Assembly (NCBI RefSeq): GCF_003987275.1
Contig: NZ_PIQF01000002.1
Coordinates: forward strand, 372,001-436,000
Length of the DNA stretch: 64,000 bases
Source: Idiomarina seosinensis
Lineage (GTDB): Bacteria > Pseudomonadota > Gammaproteobacteria > Enterobacterales > Alteromonadaceae
Reading direction: 5' to 3'
The notes below the pieces were generated by a model, which worked only from the letters and a program-made list of their open reading frames with translations, was not told the origin of the DNA and ran no database searches. This document shows, piece by piece, positions 25,143 through 34,341 of the stretch. The position numbers and the translations under genes were made by a program. Each line of letters begins with the position of its first letter. The stretch's first letter is position 1.

Positions 25143-28100
25143 TTATTCAGTATCCAGGAAGTCGACTTTGTCCATCTTGCGGACCACCACGAATTCATCG
25201 CGGTTACAGCCTACTGTCCCGTAGTAGTTAAACCCATACGCCTGTTGCGCATAGCCACCAATCATATGAGTTGGCTTCATCACCACGCGAGTCACCGAAT
25301 TGTGAATACCGCCACGGGTACCGGTTAACTCAGAGCCCGGCATGTTGATGATTCGTTCTTGAGCGTGATACATCATGCTCATGCCTTCTGGCACACGCTG
25401 TGAAACCACCGCTCTCGCACAAATTGAGCCGTTCACATTAAAGATTTCCATCCAGTCGTTATCTTCAATGCCTGCCGCCTTAGCATCAATTTCACTTAAC
25501 CAGACAATGGGTCCACCGCGTGACAGCGTCTGCATCAGCAAGTTGTCAGAGTACGTGCTGTGAATACCCCACTTCTGATGCGGCGTTATCCAGTTCAGTA
25601 CGATCTCTTTATTACCGTTCTGACGCTTATTCAGCACCGGTGCCACAGTTTTCAGGTTAATTGGCGGTTTATAAGCACAAAGTGTTTCACCAAAGTCACG
25701 CATCCACTCATGATCCTGATAGAACTGCTGACGACCGGTGATGGTGCGCCATGGGATAAGCTCATGAACATTGGTATAACCTGCGTTATAGGACACATGC
25801 TCGTCTTCCAGACCCGACCAGGTTGGCGAAGAAATAATTTTACGCGGCTGCGCGACAATATCGCGGAAGCGAATCTTTTCTTCTTCCTTTGGCTTGGCAA
25901 GATGCGTGTGCTCGCGACCGGTCAACTTACCGAGCGCAGCCCAGGCTTTAACCGCAACATGACCGTTTGTTTCCGGCGCCAGCGATAAGATGGTTTCACA
26001 CGCATCAATCGCTGATTCAATCTTGGGACGTCCTTGATTAATGCCTTCCTCAACGTGTGTACGATTCAACTTACCGAGAAATTCAACTTCCTCTTTAGTA
26101 TCCCAGCTAATACCTTTACCGCCGTTACCCAGCTCTTCCAACAGTGGCCCCAACGAGGTGAAACGGTTGTATGTATTCGGGTAATCACGCTCAACCACCG
26201 TAATGTTTGGCATGGTTTGGCCTGGAATGGCTTCTACTTCACCCTTCCACCAGGCTTTTCCACCATAAGGCTGGGCCAGTTCACCCGGAGAGTCATGCTG
26301 CAGTGGCACGGTGACTACATCTTGTTCAACACCCAAGTGTCCTTCAGTGGCGCGCGAGAACTCTTTCGCGATGCCTTTGAAAATATCCCAGTCACTGCGC
26401 GCTTCCCAGACGGGATCGACTGCAGCAGTTAGCGGATGAATAAACGGATGCATATCCGAGGTATTCATGTCGTCTTTCTCGTACCAGGTCGCAGTCGGCA
26501 AAACAATGTCTGAATACAGACAAGTCGTCGACATGCGGAAGTCGAGTGTGGTTAGCAGGTCAATCTTACCTTCCGGCGCTTCATCAACCCATTCCACGTC
26601 TTCTGGCTTCTTACCGCCAAACTGACCCAGGTCTTTACCGAGTAGACCATGTTTCGTCCCCAGTAAATGCTTCAGCATGTACTCGTGACCTTTACCTGAA
26701 GAACCAAGCAGGTTCGAGCGCCAGATAAACATGTTACGCGGGAAGTTTTTAGGATCATCCGGCTGTTCACAAGCAAAACGAACGTTGCCGCTTTTCAGCT
26801 GCTCAACCAAATACTCTTTAACCTCTTTACCGGCAGCTTTAGCTGCTTCAACAACGCGTAGTGGGTTTTGACCCAGTTGCGGCGCCGAAGGCAACCAACC
26901 CATGCGCTCAGCACGTGTGTTGTAGTCTAAGATGGTGCTCTGCCATTTGTCTTTGTTCGCCAATGGCGAGACAATTTCACTCATATCGAGTTTTTCGTAG
27001 CGCCACTGATCCGAATGGTTATAGAAGAACGAGGTACCATTCATATGGCGTGGTGGACGCTGCCAGTCCAGCGCAAAGGCCAGCGGTTGCCAACCCGTCT
27101 GCGGCCGCAGTTTTTCCTGCCCAACATAGTGCGCCCAACCGCCACCCGATTTACCGATACAGCCACACATCATTAACATGTTAATCATGCCGCGGTAGCT
27201 CATATCCATGTGATACCAGTGGTTAATGCCAGCACCAACGATGATCATCGAACGACCTTTGGTTTTATCTGCGTTACGTCCAAACTCAGTTGCAACACGA
27301 ATCACATCAGCAGGTTTTACCCCGGTAATATGCTCTTGCCAAGCTGGTGTGTAAGGCACATCATCGGCGTAATCTTTAGCACGATTTTCATCGTTAACGC
27401 CGTTGTCCACACCGTATTGAGCCAACATCAGGTCAAATACCGTGGCCACATAAGCGCTTTCGCCGTTTGCCAGTTCAACTTTCTTAACCGGTACTTTGCG
27501 GATCTGAATTTCGTCATGGTCCGTGTGCTGGAAGTACTCGTATTCATGCGGAGCGCTGCCAAAGTATGGGAAGCCAACCTCGACCAGTTCATCGCGGCTG
27601 TCTTTAAGCGACAATTGCAGATCGACATCGCCATCTTTATCTTTTTGTTCCAGGTTCCATTTGCCGGACTGGCCCCAACGATAGCCAATAGAGCCGTTCG
27701 GGCTGGTCAGACGGTTGTCTTTAGCGTTAACAGCAATGGTTTTCCAATCCGGGTTATTTTCTTCACCCAAGTTGTCGACCAGGTCGGCCGCACGCAGGAA
27801 ACGACCTTGGTTTAGGGCTTTTTCACCAGGCTCCAGCATAACCAGCATCGGCATGTCCGTGTAACGCGTTACATAGTCATGGAAGTACTGGCTTTGCTTA
27901 TTAATATAAAACTCTTTCAGAATAACGTGACCAAAGGCCATCGCCAGCGCCGAGTCAGTACCCTGGCGAGGTGCTAGCCAGGTATCACCAAACTTAGAAG
28001 CTTCTGAATAATCCGGAGTAATTACACAGGTTTTGGTTCCTTTGTAACGGACTTCGGTGAAGAAGTGTGCATCAGGTGTACGAGTCTGCGGTACGTTAGA

Positions 28101-28862
28101 ACCCCAGGCAATAATATAGTTAGAGTTGTACCAGTCAGCAGATTCCGGTACATCTGTTTGTTCACCCCATACCTGCGGCGAGGATGGAGGCAAATCACAA
28201 TACCAGTCATAGAAACTCAGGCAGTTTGCGCCAATTAATGACAGGTAACGCGCGCCAGCAGCGTAAGACACCATTGACATCGCAGGAATAGGAGAGAAAC
28301 CACTAATACGGTCTGGACCATATTCTTTGGCGGTATAGACATTCGCCGCCGCGATGATTTCATTCACTTCTTTCCAGTCCGCACGGATAAAGCCACCCAT
28401 ACCACGCGCTTCTTTGTAGCTTTTAGCTTTTTTAGGATCGCTAACAATAGACTCCCAGGCTTTAACAGGGTCTTTGTGTTTTTCTTTAGCTTCGCGCCAA
28501 AGCGTCATGAGCTGCTGGCGTACTTTAGGATATTTCAACCGGTTAGCACTGTAGATATACCAAGAGTAGCTAGCCCCGCGAGGACAGCCACGCGGTTCAT
28601 GGTTCGGCAAATCAGGGCGTGTCCGAGGATAGTCGGTTTGCTGAGTTTCCCAGGTAACCAAACCGTCTTTAACATAAATTTTCCAGCTACAAGACCCGGT
28701 ACAGTTTACTCCGTGTGTTGAGCGCACGACTTTATCGTGCTGCCAACGCTGGCGGTAGCCTTGTTCCCAGGTACGATCTTGATCAGTGGTCACACCGTGA
28801 CCATCAGCAAAGGGTTCTTGGCGCGTTTTAAAAAAGCGCAGTTTTTCGAGTAGACGACTCAT
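25143..28862 (-). CDS. narG: NarG, molybdenum catalytic subunit of respiratory nitrate reductase
   Basis: Reduces nitrate to nitrite on the cytoplasmic face of the membrane. The 1239 residues match E. coli NarG in length. The FS0 cluster ligands are seen as HGVNCTGSC (about 50-58) with the following Cys in PRGCPRGASYSWY (about 90-105). The molybdenum-ligand Asp lies in the conserved YCDLPPSSPQVWGEQTD. Both bis-MGD binding regions read clearly, and the C-terminal GGYAQQAYGFNYYG block is typical. It is first in narGHJI-parvulin. The upstream region has an FNR half-box and several NarL heptamers. Confidence 0.97.
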   Translation of the reverse strand: MSRLLEKLRFFKTRQEPFADGHGVTTDQDRTWEQGYRQRWQHDKVVRSTHGVNCTGSCSWKIYVKDGLVTWETQQTDYPRTRPDLPNHEPRGCPRGASYSWYIYSANRLKYPKVRQQLMTLWREAKEKHKDPVKAWESIVSDPKKAKSYKEARGMGGFIRADWKEVNEIIAAANVYTAKEYGPDRISGFSPIPAMSMVSYAAGARYLSLIGANCLSFYDWYCDLPPSSPQVWGEQTDVPESADWYNSNYIIAWGSNVPQTRTPDAHFFTEVRYKGTKTCVITPDYSEASKFGDTWLAPRQGTDSALAMAFGHVILKEFYINKQSQYFHDYVTRYTDMPMLVMLEPGEKALNQGRFLRAADLVDNLGEENNPDWKTIAVNAKDNRLTSPNGSIGYRWGQSGKWNLEQKDKDGDVDLQLSLKDSRDELVEVGFPYFGSAPHEYEYFQHTDHDEIQIRKVPVKKVELANGESAYVATVFDLMLAQYGVDNGVNDENRAKDYADDVPYTPAWQEHITGVKPADVIRVATEFGRNADKTKGRSMIIVGAGINHWYHMDMSYRGMINMLMMCGCIGKSGGGWAHYVGQEKLRPQTGWQPLAFALDWQRPPRHMNGTSFFYNHSDQWRYEKLDMSEIVSPLANKDKWQSTILDYNTRAERMGWLPSAPQLGQNPLRVVEAAKAAGKEVKEYLVEQLKSGNVRFACEQPDDPKNFPRNMFIWRSNLLGSSGKGHEYMLKHLLGTKHGLLGKDLGQFGGKKPEDVEWVDEAPEGKIDLLTTLDFRMSTTCLYSDIVLPTATWYEKDDMNTSDMHPFIHPLTAAVDPVWEARSDWDIFKGIAKEFSRATEGHLGVEQDVVTVPLQHDSPGELAQPYGGKAWWKGEVEAIPGQTMPNITVVERDYPNTYNRFTSLGPLLEELGNGGKGISWDTKEEVEFLGKLNRTHVEEGINQGRPKIESAIDACETILSLAPETNGHVAVKAWAALGKLTGREHTHLAKPKEEEKIRFRDIVAQPRKIISSPTWSGLEDEHVSYNAGYTNVHELIPWRTITGRQQFYQDHEWMRDFGETLCAYKPPINLKTVAPVLNKRQNGNKEIVLNWITPHQKWGIHSTYSDNLLMQTLSRGGPIVWLSEIDAKAAGIEDNDWMEIFNVNGSICARAVVSQRVPEGMSMMYHAQERIINMPGSELTGTRGGIHNSVTRVVMKPTHMIGGYAQQAYGFNYYGTVGCNRDEFVVVRKMDKVDFLDTE

Positions 28863-29191
28863 AATCAGACTCCTAGTCCACGTCTAGCAGGCAATTTGTA
28901 ATGGATGTCACGGAGTTTGCTGGATAAAGTCCCTTAAAACCAGAGGGTGAAAATGCGTGGGAATCAACAGGAGATAGAAAAAATACCTATTTTGGTAGAT
29001 GGGGGTAGTTTTTTATCTTATTGAATTAAATGACTTTTTATTTTTTTATTTGATAGTGATTCTTATTAACACAATTGTCGGATAAAAAAGGGGTAGCCCA
29101 AAGTTACTTATTCTATTGTGTCTTATTAAATATGCATTAGACTTACATCTATTAACTTAACAAGCAGACGTTGCAGGCCAGTTCAACTGAC
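28863..29191. promoter_or_regulatory. narG-narX divergent control region
   Basis: This 329-bp AT-rich gap has no gene. NarL heptamers occur at 28984-28990 (TACCTAT), 29089-29095 (AGGGGTA) and 29105-29111 (TACTTAT), but not as a clean 7-2-7 pair. An FNR-like sequence TTGAT-AGTG-ATTCT (29050-29063) has one perfect and one poor half. For narG it would place the start near 29015 with a leader of about 150 nt. Exact promoters cannot be fixed by eye. Confidence 0.45.
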
Positions 29192-30970
29192 ATGAAGAAT
29201 ACGTCAATTATCAATTTGTTTCGTGTCTCACTCGCGATTATCGTTATTGTCGCCAGCGGGGCTGCGATTACCGGCTTTTTACTACTAGAAAAATCAGAAA
29301 AAGATGCTGCTGTCATCAATGCTGCAGGCTCGCACAGAATGCTGGCCTATAAGCTTCTCAGCGCTCACCAGGCCGGTAACAAGGAGTTACAAGACCAAGT
29401 AATCACCGATATCAGTGAACGCTGGCAGGATCCACTTTTGACCTTTCACACTAAAGAGCCTGCGTCTAATACTGCAACAACTGCGGTTATCGCCCGGCAA
29501 CTTTGGCAGCGAATTCAACGCCAACTCGATAGCAGTCAGCAGCTTGAACCAGACTCAATTCATCAATATGTAGACAAACTGCAAAACTTTGTGCGATCTC
29601 TGCAACGGCAATCAGAGCAACGCATGACGGTTGTCCGTGGGTCGCTAGCGATTTCCGCATTTATCATTGTCGCCGTGTTCTTTTTCCTGTTAAGCATTTT
29701 ACGGCGCCGTATAGATGATCCACTCAGTCATTTAATGAGTGTCTGCCGGCGACTCATCCAGGGCGACTTTACCGCTCGTTCTAAAATTGAAAGCAATGAC
29801 GAAATAGGCCAGCTATCAAAAGCCTTGAATAAGATGTCAGAAACGGTAGGTTATTTTTACGGTGGCTTAGAGCGCAGAGTCGAACAACAAACGGCAGAAC
29901 TAAGCCGAAAAAACAAAGTATTGTCATTTTTGTATGACACTGCACGTTCAATTATCGTACACAGTTATGATTACTCGAACTATCAAGAAGTTATTGAGAA
30001 GCTGCATGATGTCGGCGAAGTTGAGGATATTGAGCTTTGCTTGCTAACCGAAGAGGGAAGCCGCCCCTTCCTGCAGCTTCAACCCCGACCTAATGCAAAA
30101 GACCCTTGCAGCGGAGCCAACTGTGCAACTTGTATCAAAGCCGGGCCCGGAGCTTCAATTATTGACGAGCAGCTGGTTTACCGATTTATTCTTAAACGCG
30201 AGGAACAAGAGTATGGCGTATTGATTGTTCGCTGTCAGCCAGCACAGCCTTTAGCGGCATGGCAGCAGCAGCTAATGAGCTCTACAGCCGATCAACTGGC
30301 GCTATCACAGAGTTTAAAGTCAGAAGAGGAGCAAGTCAGGCGTCTAGCATTGATGCACGAACGTACCGTGATCGCACGCGAACTTCACGACTCTTTGGCT
30401 CAGGCCCTGTCTTACCTAAAAATCCAGGTCACTCGTTTACAAAAGGCAGTAGAAAAAGACGACCGCGAGATTATCGATGACGTATCCACTGAGCTTCGCG
30501 AAGGCCTTAACTCTGCTTACAAACAATTGCGCGAACTGTTAACCACCTTCAGACTAAAAGTAGATGGATCCGGCCTTTACAGCGCGTTACAAACGACCGT
30601 TAAACAGCTGTCTGAACAAGGCAGCTTAACCGTTCACTTAGATTATCGGCTCAATGACATTCCTCTTGCGCCGCACGAGGAAATACATTTACTGCAAATT
30701 ATTCGCGAAGCCAGTCAAAACGCTGTGAATCACAGTCAAGGCACCGAACTACACATTAGTCTAACCCAGCCAGCAGGCTCTGACATCGAGCTCAGCATCG
30801 CTGACGACGGCGTAGGTATTCCGGATAACGCGGAAAAAATTAACCATTATGGTCTTGCTATTATGCAGGAGCGCAGTCGAAATTTAGGGGGAGAATTAAA
30901 CATGCAGAGACGACCGGAGGGAGGTACTGAGATTGTCTTCCGGTTTACCCCAGATTATTTGCTACAGTAA
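29192..30970 (+). CDS. narX: NarX-type nitrate/nitrite sensor histidine kinase
   Basis: Membrane sensor kinase that phosphorylates NarL. A first membrane segment (about 10-30) is followed by the periplasmic P-box, here INAAGSHRMLAYKLL, which binds nitrate in this family. Then come a second membrane segment (about 143-165), a HAMP domain, a Cys-containing central part (CSGANCATC) and the HPK7-type transmitter with the phospho-accepting His in ARELHDSLAQALSYLK, ending in a HATPase DDGVGIPDN. ATG 29192 (592 aa) is preferred over TTG 29171, though neither has a strong ribosome site. It is convergent with the next transporter gene. Confidence 0.92.
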   Translation: MKNTSIINLFRVSLAIIVIVASGAAITGFLLLEKSEKDAAVINAAGSHRMLAYKLLSAHQAGNKELQDQVITDISERWQDPLLTFHTKEPASNTATTAVIARQLWQRIQRQLDSSQQLEPDSIHQYVDKLQNFVRSLQRQSEQRMTVVRGSLAISAFIIVAVFFFLLSILRRRIDDPLSHLMSVCRRLIQGDFTARSKIESNDEIGQLSKALNKMSETVGYFYGGLERRVEQQTAELSRKNKVLSFLYDTARSIIVHSYDYSNYQEVIEKLHDVGEVEDIELCLLTEEGSRPFLQLQPRPNAKDPCSGANCATCIKAGPGASIIDEQLVYRFILKREEQEYGVLIVRCQPAQPLAAWQQQLMSSTADQLALSQSLKSEEEQVRRLALMHERTVIARELHDSLAQALSYLKIQVTRLQKAVEKDDREIIDDVSTELREGLNSAYKQLRELLTTFRLKVDGSGLYSALQTTVKQLSEQGSLTVHLDYRLNDIPLAPHEEIHLLQIIREASQNAVNHSQGTELHISLTQPAGSDIELSIADDGVGIPDNAEKINHYGLAIMQERSRNLGGELNMQRRPEGGTEIVFRFTPDYLLQ

Positions 30971-30977
30971 GTGGATA

Positions 30978-32255
30978 TCAAGGATTATAGAAATCACCGT
31001 GTCGGCGAAAGTATAACCAATAATTAGCCAGAAAACCCAGTGAAAAAAAGCCGGTTACTTCAATAAAAATACTATCCACATTGCCGTTTGCAAAAGCCAA
31101 CCCAAAACGTAGCGGCAAATAAACTGCGCCGATCATAGCAATACTGCCTGCCCAGCTTAAGGCTCGGTTAATGTGGGCCGCGGGAAATATTTTATTGAGG
31201 GTTACGACAACCGAGCCATTGCCCATGGCAGAGGTGACTATCAGGCCAACCATACTAATAAAAAATACATCAAAATAACGCATATCCTGTGAAGTTTCAG
31301 ATAAGCTAATTTGTTGTCCGGCCATCGCCGCAAATAACGCCATTAACAATAAACAGATTTGGGTTACCACAGTGCCGCCAAATAAGGTTCCTAGCCAGTG
31401 TCCCAATGGTCTGGAAAGGATCGCCAAAAATGGGGCGATCCATACCAGCATTAGAGTGCTATGACCGTACATCACTTCCAGCACTAACGGGAAGATAAAG
31501 CTAAAGCCAATAAAACTGCCTAACGTCATGTTATACAACACACTGCCATACCAAATGTGCCGGTTTTTCGATAGTAATGGCTTTAGTGAAAGTCGGTTTT
31601 GAAGCTTAAACGAATAGACAGAAGGTCCCGTCACCCATTGTTTGAGGATAAACAATAAAAATAGAGCAGCTACTACTGTGGGAACTATCGCTAAGGTAAT
31701 GCCGTCGCCCGCCTCTAGCCGTGAAAAAACATGCCCGCTTGCAACCGTCAAAAACCAATAGCTCTGGTCTATCGGTAACGGTACCATAGTGACTAAAGGC
31801 GCCAATAATTGTGCGATAAAGGTGGTCAAAACGATAAGGCCTATAACCCAACCGGCCGGCATCGATTGTCCTGATAGATCAACGGTCGAACCGACCAGAC
31901 TTAAGTCAAAACCTCGCGAGTAAATAACGCAGCCATAGCCGGAGGCGAAAGCCGCAAAATAGAACCAGGCTATGTCGATTTGCGGTGATAGCATTGTTGT
32001 AACACCGATTAAAGCAACCAAAAGCATGGCTAGGCTGTGATACCGCATCAGAACGGTAGACCAATACACACTTGCCAAGGTACCTAGCAACCGCGAACAT
32101 ACCGCTCCGCTACCGGCACATAGCAGTAAATAAAAGCCCTCAGTAACGGTCAAATAACTCGTTTTATAGAGCAGCACCACTAATACCGGCCAACTCGCCC
32201 AGTAGCTAGCGCCAACGATTAATTGCAGCCAAGTGAATCGACTTTCTCTATTCAA
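30978..32255 (-). CDS. Divergent NarK-like major-facilitator transporter
   Basis: A 425-residue, roughly 12-segment major-facilitator protein. It resembles the nitrate/nitrite porters: GSFIGFSFIFPLVLEVMYG matches NarK text in this window (GSFIGFAAGFPLL), SRPLGHWLGTLFGG matches ARPMGGIVADKLGG, and MGNGSVVVTLNKIFP matches IGNGSTFRMVPVIFL. The N-terminal half is much less conserved than in the fused NarK at 6236, though an SRLLG arginine remains. It lies between narX and narL, opposite in direction to both. Nitrate or nitrite is the most likely substrate; this is not proven. Confidence 0.75.
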   Translation of the reverse strand: MNRESRFTWLQLIVGASYWASWPVLVVLLYKTSYLTVTEGFYLLLCAGSGAVCSRLLGTLASVYWSTVLMRYHSLAMLLVALIGVTTMLSPQIDIAWFYFAAFASGYGCVIYSRGFDLSLVGSTVDLSGQSMPAGWVIGLIVLTTFIAQLLAPLVTMVPLPIDQSYWFLTVASGHVFSRLEAGDGITLAIVPTVVAALFLLFILKQWVTGPSVYSFKLQNRLSLKPLLSKNRHIWYGSVLYNMTLGSFIGFSFIFPLVLEVMYGHSTLMLVWIAPFLAILSRPLGHWLGTLFGGTVVTQICLLLMALFAAMAGQQISLSETSQDMRYFDVFFISMVGLIVTSAMGNGSVVVTLNKIFPAAHINRALSWAGSIAMIGAVYLPLRFGLAFANGNVDSIFIEVTGFFSLGFLANYWLYFRRHGDFYNP

Positions 32256-32351
32256 AATAGTAGGTTCCGATGCTGTTTACACACGTTTCTATTGGTTTAT
32301 TAACTGTGCTATCTGGCTCAATGTTTAACAAATGATTTTATGTATTAGTAA

Positions 32352-32365
32352 TTGATTTTTATGGG
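32352..32365. promoter_or_regulatory. FNR-like half-box upstream of narL
   Basis: TTGAT-TTTT-ATGGG has one perfect FNR half and a poor second half (seven of ten). It lies beside the NarL-type site. Weak evidence alone. Confidence 0.3.
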
Positions 32366-32374
32366 GTAATGGGC

Positions 32375-32390
32375 TACCCATAAAGGGGTA
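32375..32390. promoter_or_regulatory. Perfect NarL-type 7-2-7 site between transporter and narL
   Basis: TACCCAT-AA-AGGGGTA matches both NarL heptamers completely. It lies 72 bp before narL and 120 bp before the divergent transporter start, and shares ten leading bases with the narK/nnrS site at 6057. It suggests that NarL controls its own gene, the transporter, or both. Confidence 0.72.
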
Positions 32391-32461
32391 TTTTGAATGT
32401 ATTTTGTGCCCAATTATGGCACCCTGTGTAGTGACTAATTAAGTTTAAATGGAGAAGACCA

Positions 32462-33112
32462 ATGGCCACCGAAGCAGCGACTATTATGCTAGTCGATGAT
32501 CACCCCTTGTTGCGCAAAGGGCTAAAGCAACTGATTGCCCTAGAGGATGACATGCAAGTCGTTGCCGAAGCCAGCAACGGCCAGGATGCATTGCGACTCG
32601 CGCCCGAATATGACCCTGACCTGATTGTGTTAGATCTCAACATGCAGGGTATGGACGGCATCGAAACGCTCAAAAAGTTGCGTGATGCAGGCGTAACCTC
32701 ACGTATTATTATGCTGACAGTAAGTGACGCAGACGATGATGTGGTCGCAGCTATTACTAACGGGGCTGATGGCTATCTGTTAAAGGATATGGAACCAGAA
32801 CAATTGCTTGAGCAAATACATCGCGCGGTTACCGGTAAGATGGTATTGAGCGAAGCGATTACCGAAATTCTGGCAACCGCCTTACGGCAACCTGCAAAAA
32901 CTCCATCCTCCCAATTAAGCTCTTTAACCAATCGCGAGTACGAGATTCTGAGTTTAATCGCTAAAGGAATGAGCAATAAAGTCATTGCCCGCGAACTGGA
33001 TATATCTGATGGCACGGTCAAAGTTCATGTTAAACATTTATTGAAAAAACTAGGCTTACGGTCACGTGTTGAAGCCGCGGTATGGATGGTCAACCAGCAA
33101 GGGGAGAACTAA
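32462..33112 (+). CDS. narL: NarL-type response regulator
   Basis: Two-domain regulator, 216 residues. The receiver (about 7-125) has the acidic pair DDHP, the phospho-accepting Asp in DLIVLDLNMQGMDG (about 59) and Lys in LLKDMEPE. The LuxR-type helix-turn-helix (about 150-210) has LTNREYEILSLIAKGMSNKVIARELDISDGTVKVHVKHLLKKL. NarX is the likely partner. Its stop overlaps the moeA ATG (TAATG), so the regulator and a cofactor enzyme are made together. Confidence 0.93.
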   Translation: MATEAATIMLVDDHPLLRKGLKQLIALEDDMQVVAEASNGQDALRLAPEYDPDLIVLDLNMQGMDGIETLKKLRDAGVTSRIIMLTVSDADDDVVAAITNGADGYLLKDMEPEQLLEQIHRAVTGKMVLSEAITEILATALRQPAKTPSSQLSSLTNREYEILSLIAKGMSNKVIARELDISDGTVKVHVKHLLKKLGLRSRVEAAVWMVNQQGEN

Positions 33113-34338
33113 TGAGCAATATGATATCTGTCCATGACGCAATAACTCGCATGCTTGATCAGGTTGAAAGCCCCTCAGTTCAATACCAACAGGTTTCATT
33201 AAATCAGGCTTTAGATCGTATCTGCGCTAAAGATATTACTTCCCCTATCGACGTACCAGGGCACGATAATTCGGCCATGGATGGTTACGCGGTAAACGCC
33301 AGCAATTTAAATGTTGGCGATACACTAAAAGTCGTTGGTGCATCTGCTGCCGGCCACCCTTTTAGTGATCAAATAGGGTCCGGCGAATGTGTCCGAATAA
33401 TGACCGGCGCTACCATTCCAGAGGGCTTGGACGCAGTGGTTATCCAGGAAAACACGGCGATAGACAACGAGGCCGGAACAATCACTCTGCAAAGTCCGGT
33501 TTCGGCTGGCGATAATATTCGTTTACAGGGAGCCGATGTGCGCAAGAACAGTACCGTTATTGCCGCCGGCTCTCGCTTATCGACAATTGATATTGGCTTA
33601 TTAGGCTCTTTGGGAATTGCCGAGGTTCCGGTTCAACCGCAGCTATCGGTTGCTATTTTTTCAACCGGTGATGAGCTGGTGGCTCCAGGAAGTCCGTTAG
33701 AAACCGGTCAGATATATGACTCAAACCGCTACCTTATAGACGCTATGCTGCAACGCCTTAGTATTAAGGTTATCGATTTCGGCCATTTGCCCGATGATTT
33801 GGAGCAAATAAAGGGCGCCCTGGTAGAGGCCTCTGAACAGTGTGATGCCATCATTACCAGTGGTGGTGTTTCTGTTGGCGATACTGACCATACCAAACAA
33901 GCACTGGAAGCGCTGGGGGAAATTGGTTTTTGGAAAGTTGCAATGAAACCCGGAAAGCCTTTTGCCTTCGGACAGCTGAACAGAGCTTGGTTTTTTGGTC
34001 TACCGGGTAATCCCGTTGCTGCGGCAGTTACTATGGATCAGTTAGTTCAGCCGGTATTAGCAAAACTTGCCGGTGAGAGTTTTAATCAAGGAAACGCTCT
34101 GCAAGTGTCAGCGGCTGAGTCTTTAAAGAAACGTGCAGGCCGGGCAGACTTTCAACGCGGTTACTTTGAACAAACGACAGACGGACAGTTAACCGTAAAA
34201 AGCGCCGGGTCGCAGAGTTCAGGGGTGCTAAGCACCATGAAATCTGCAAACTGCTTTATTTATTTAGAGCGCGAACGGGAAAGTGTTAACCGTTCGGAAA
34301 CCGTCTCTATCTTGCCATTCTCCAGGTTATTCTCTTAA
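33112..34338 (+). CDS. moeA: MoeA, molybdenum insertase
   Basis: Inserts molybdate into adenylated molybdopterin from MogA. The 408 residues include GHDNSAMDGYAV near 55-65, MTGATIPEG, the MPT-binding ITSGGVSVGDTDHTK and KPGKPFAFGQ with FGLPGNPVAA. The ATG at 33112 overlaps the narL stop and follows GGGGAG; an open frame runs back into narL but is not conserved. It ends four bp from the convergent modC. Confidence 0.95.
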   Translation: MSNMISVHDAITRMLDQVESPSVQYQQVSLNQALDRICAKDITSPIDVPGHDNSAMDGYAVNASNLNVGDTLKVVGASAAGHPFSDQIGSGECVRIMTGATIPEGLDAVVIQENTAIDNEAGTITLQSPVSAGDNIRLQGADVRKNSTVIAAGSRLSTIDIGLLGSLGIAEVPVQPQLSVAIFSTGDELVAPGSPLETGQIYDSNRYLIDAMLQRLSIKVIDFGHLPDDLEQIKGALVEASEQCDAIITSGGVSVGDTDHTKQALEALGEIGFWKVAMKPGKPFAFGQLNRAWFFGLPGNPVAAAVTMDQLVQPVLAKLAGESFNQGNALQVSAAESLKKRAGRADFQRGYFEQTTDGQLTVKSAGSQSSGVLSTMKSANCFIYLERERESVNRSETVSILPFSRLFS

Positions 34339-34341
34339 CCC

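Noticed and set aside
29129-29139. NsrR-like half-site AATATGCATTA before narX
   Set aside because: Ten of eleven positions match, but the ATGCATT core is expected several times by chance in 64 kb and there is no second half.
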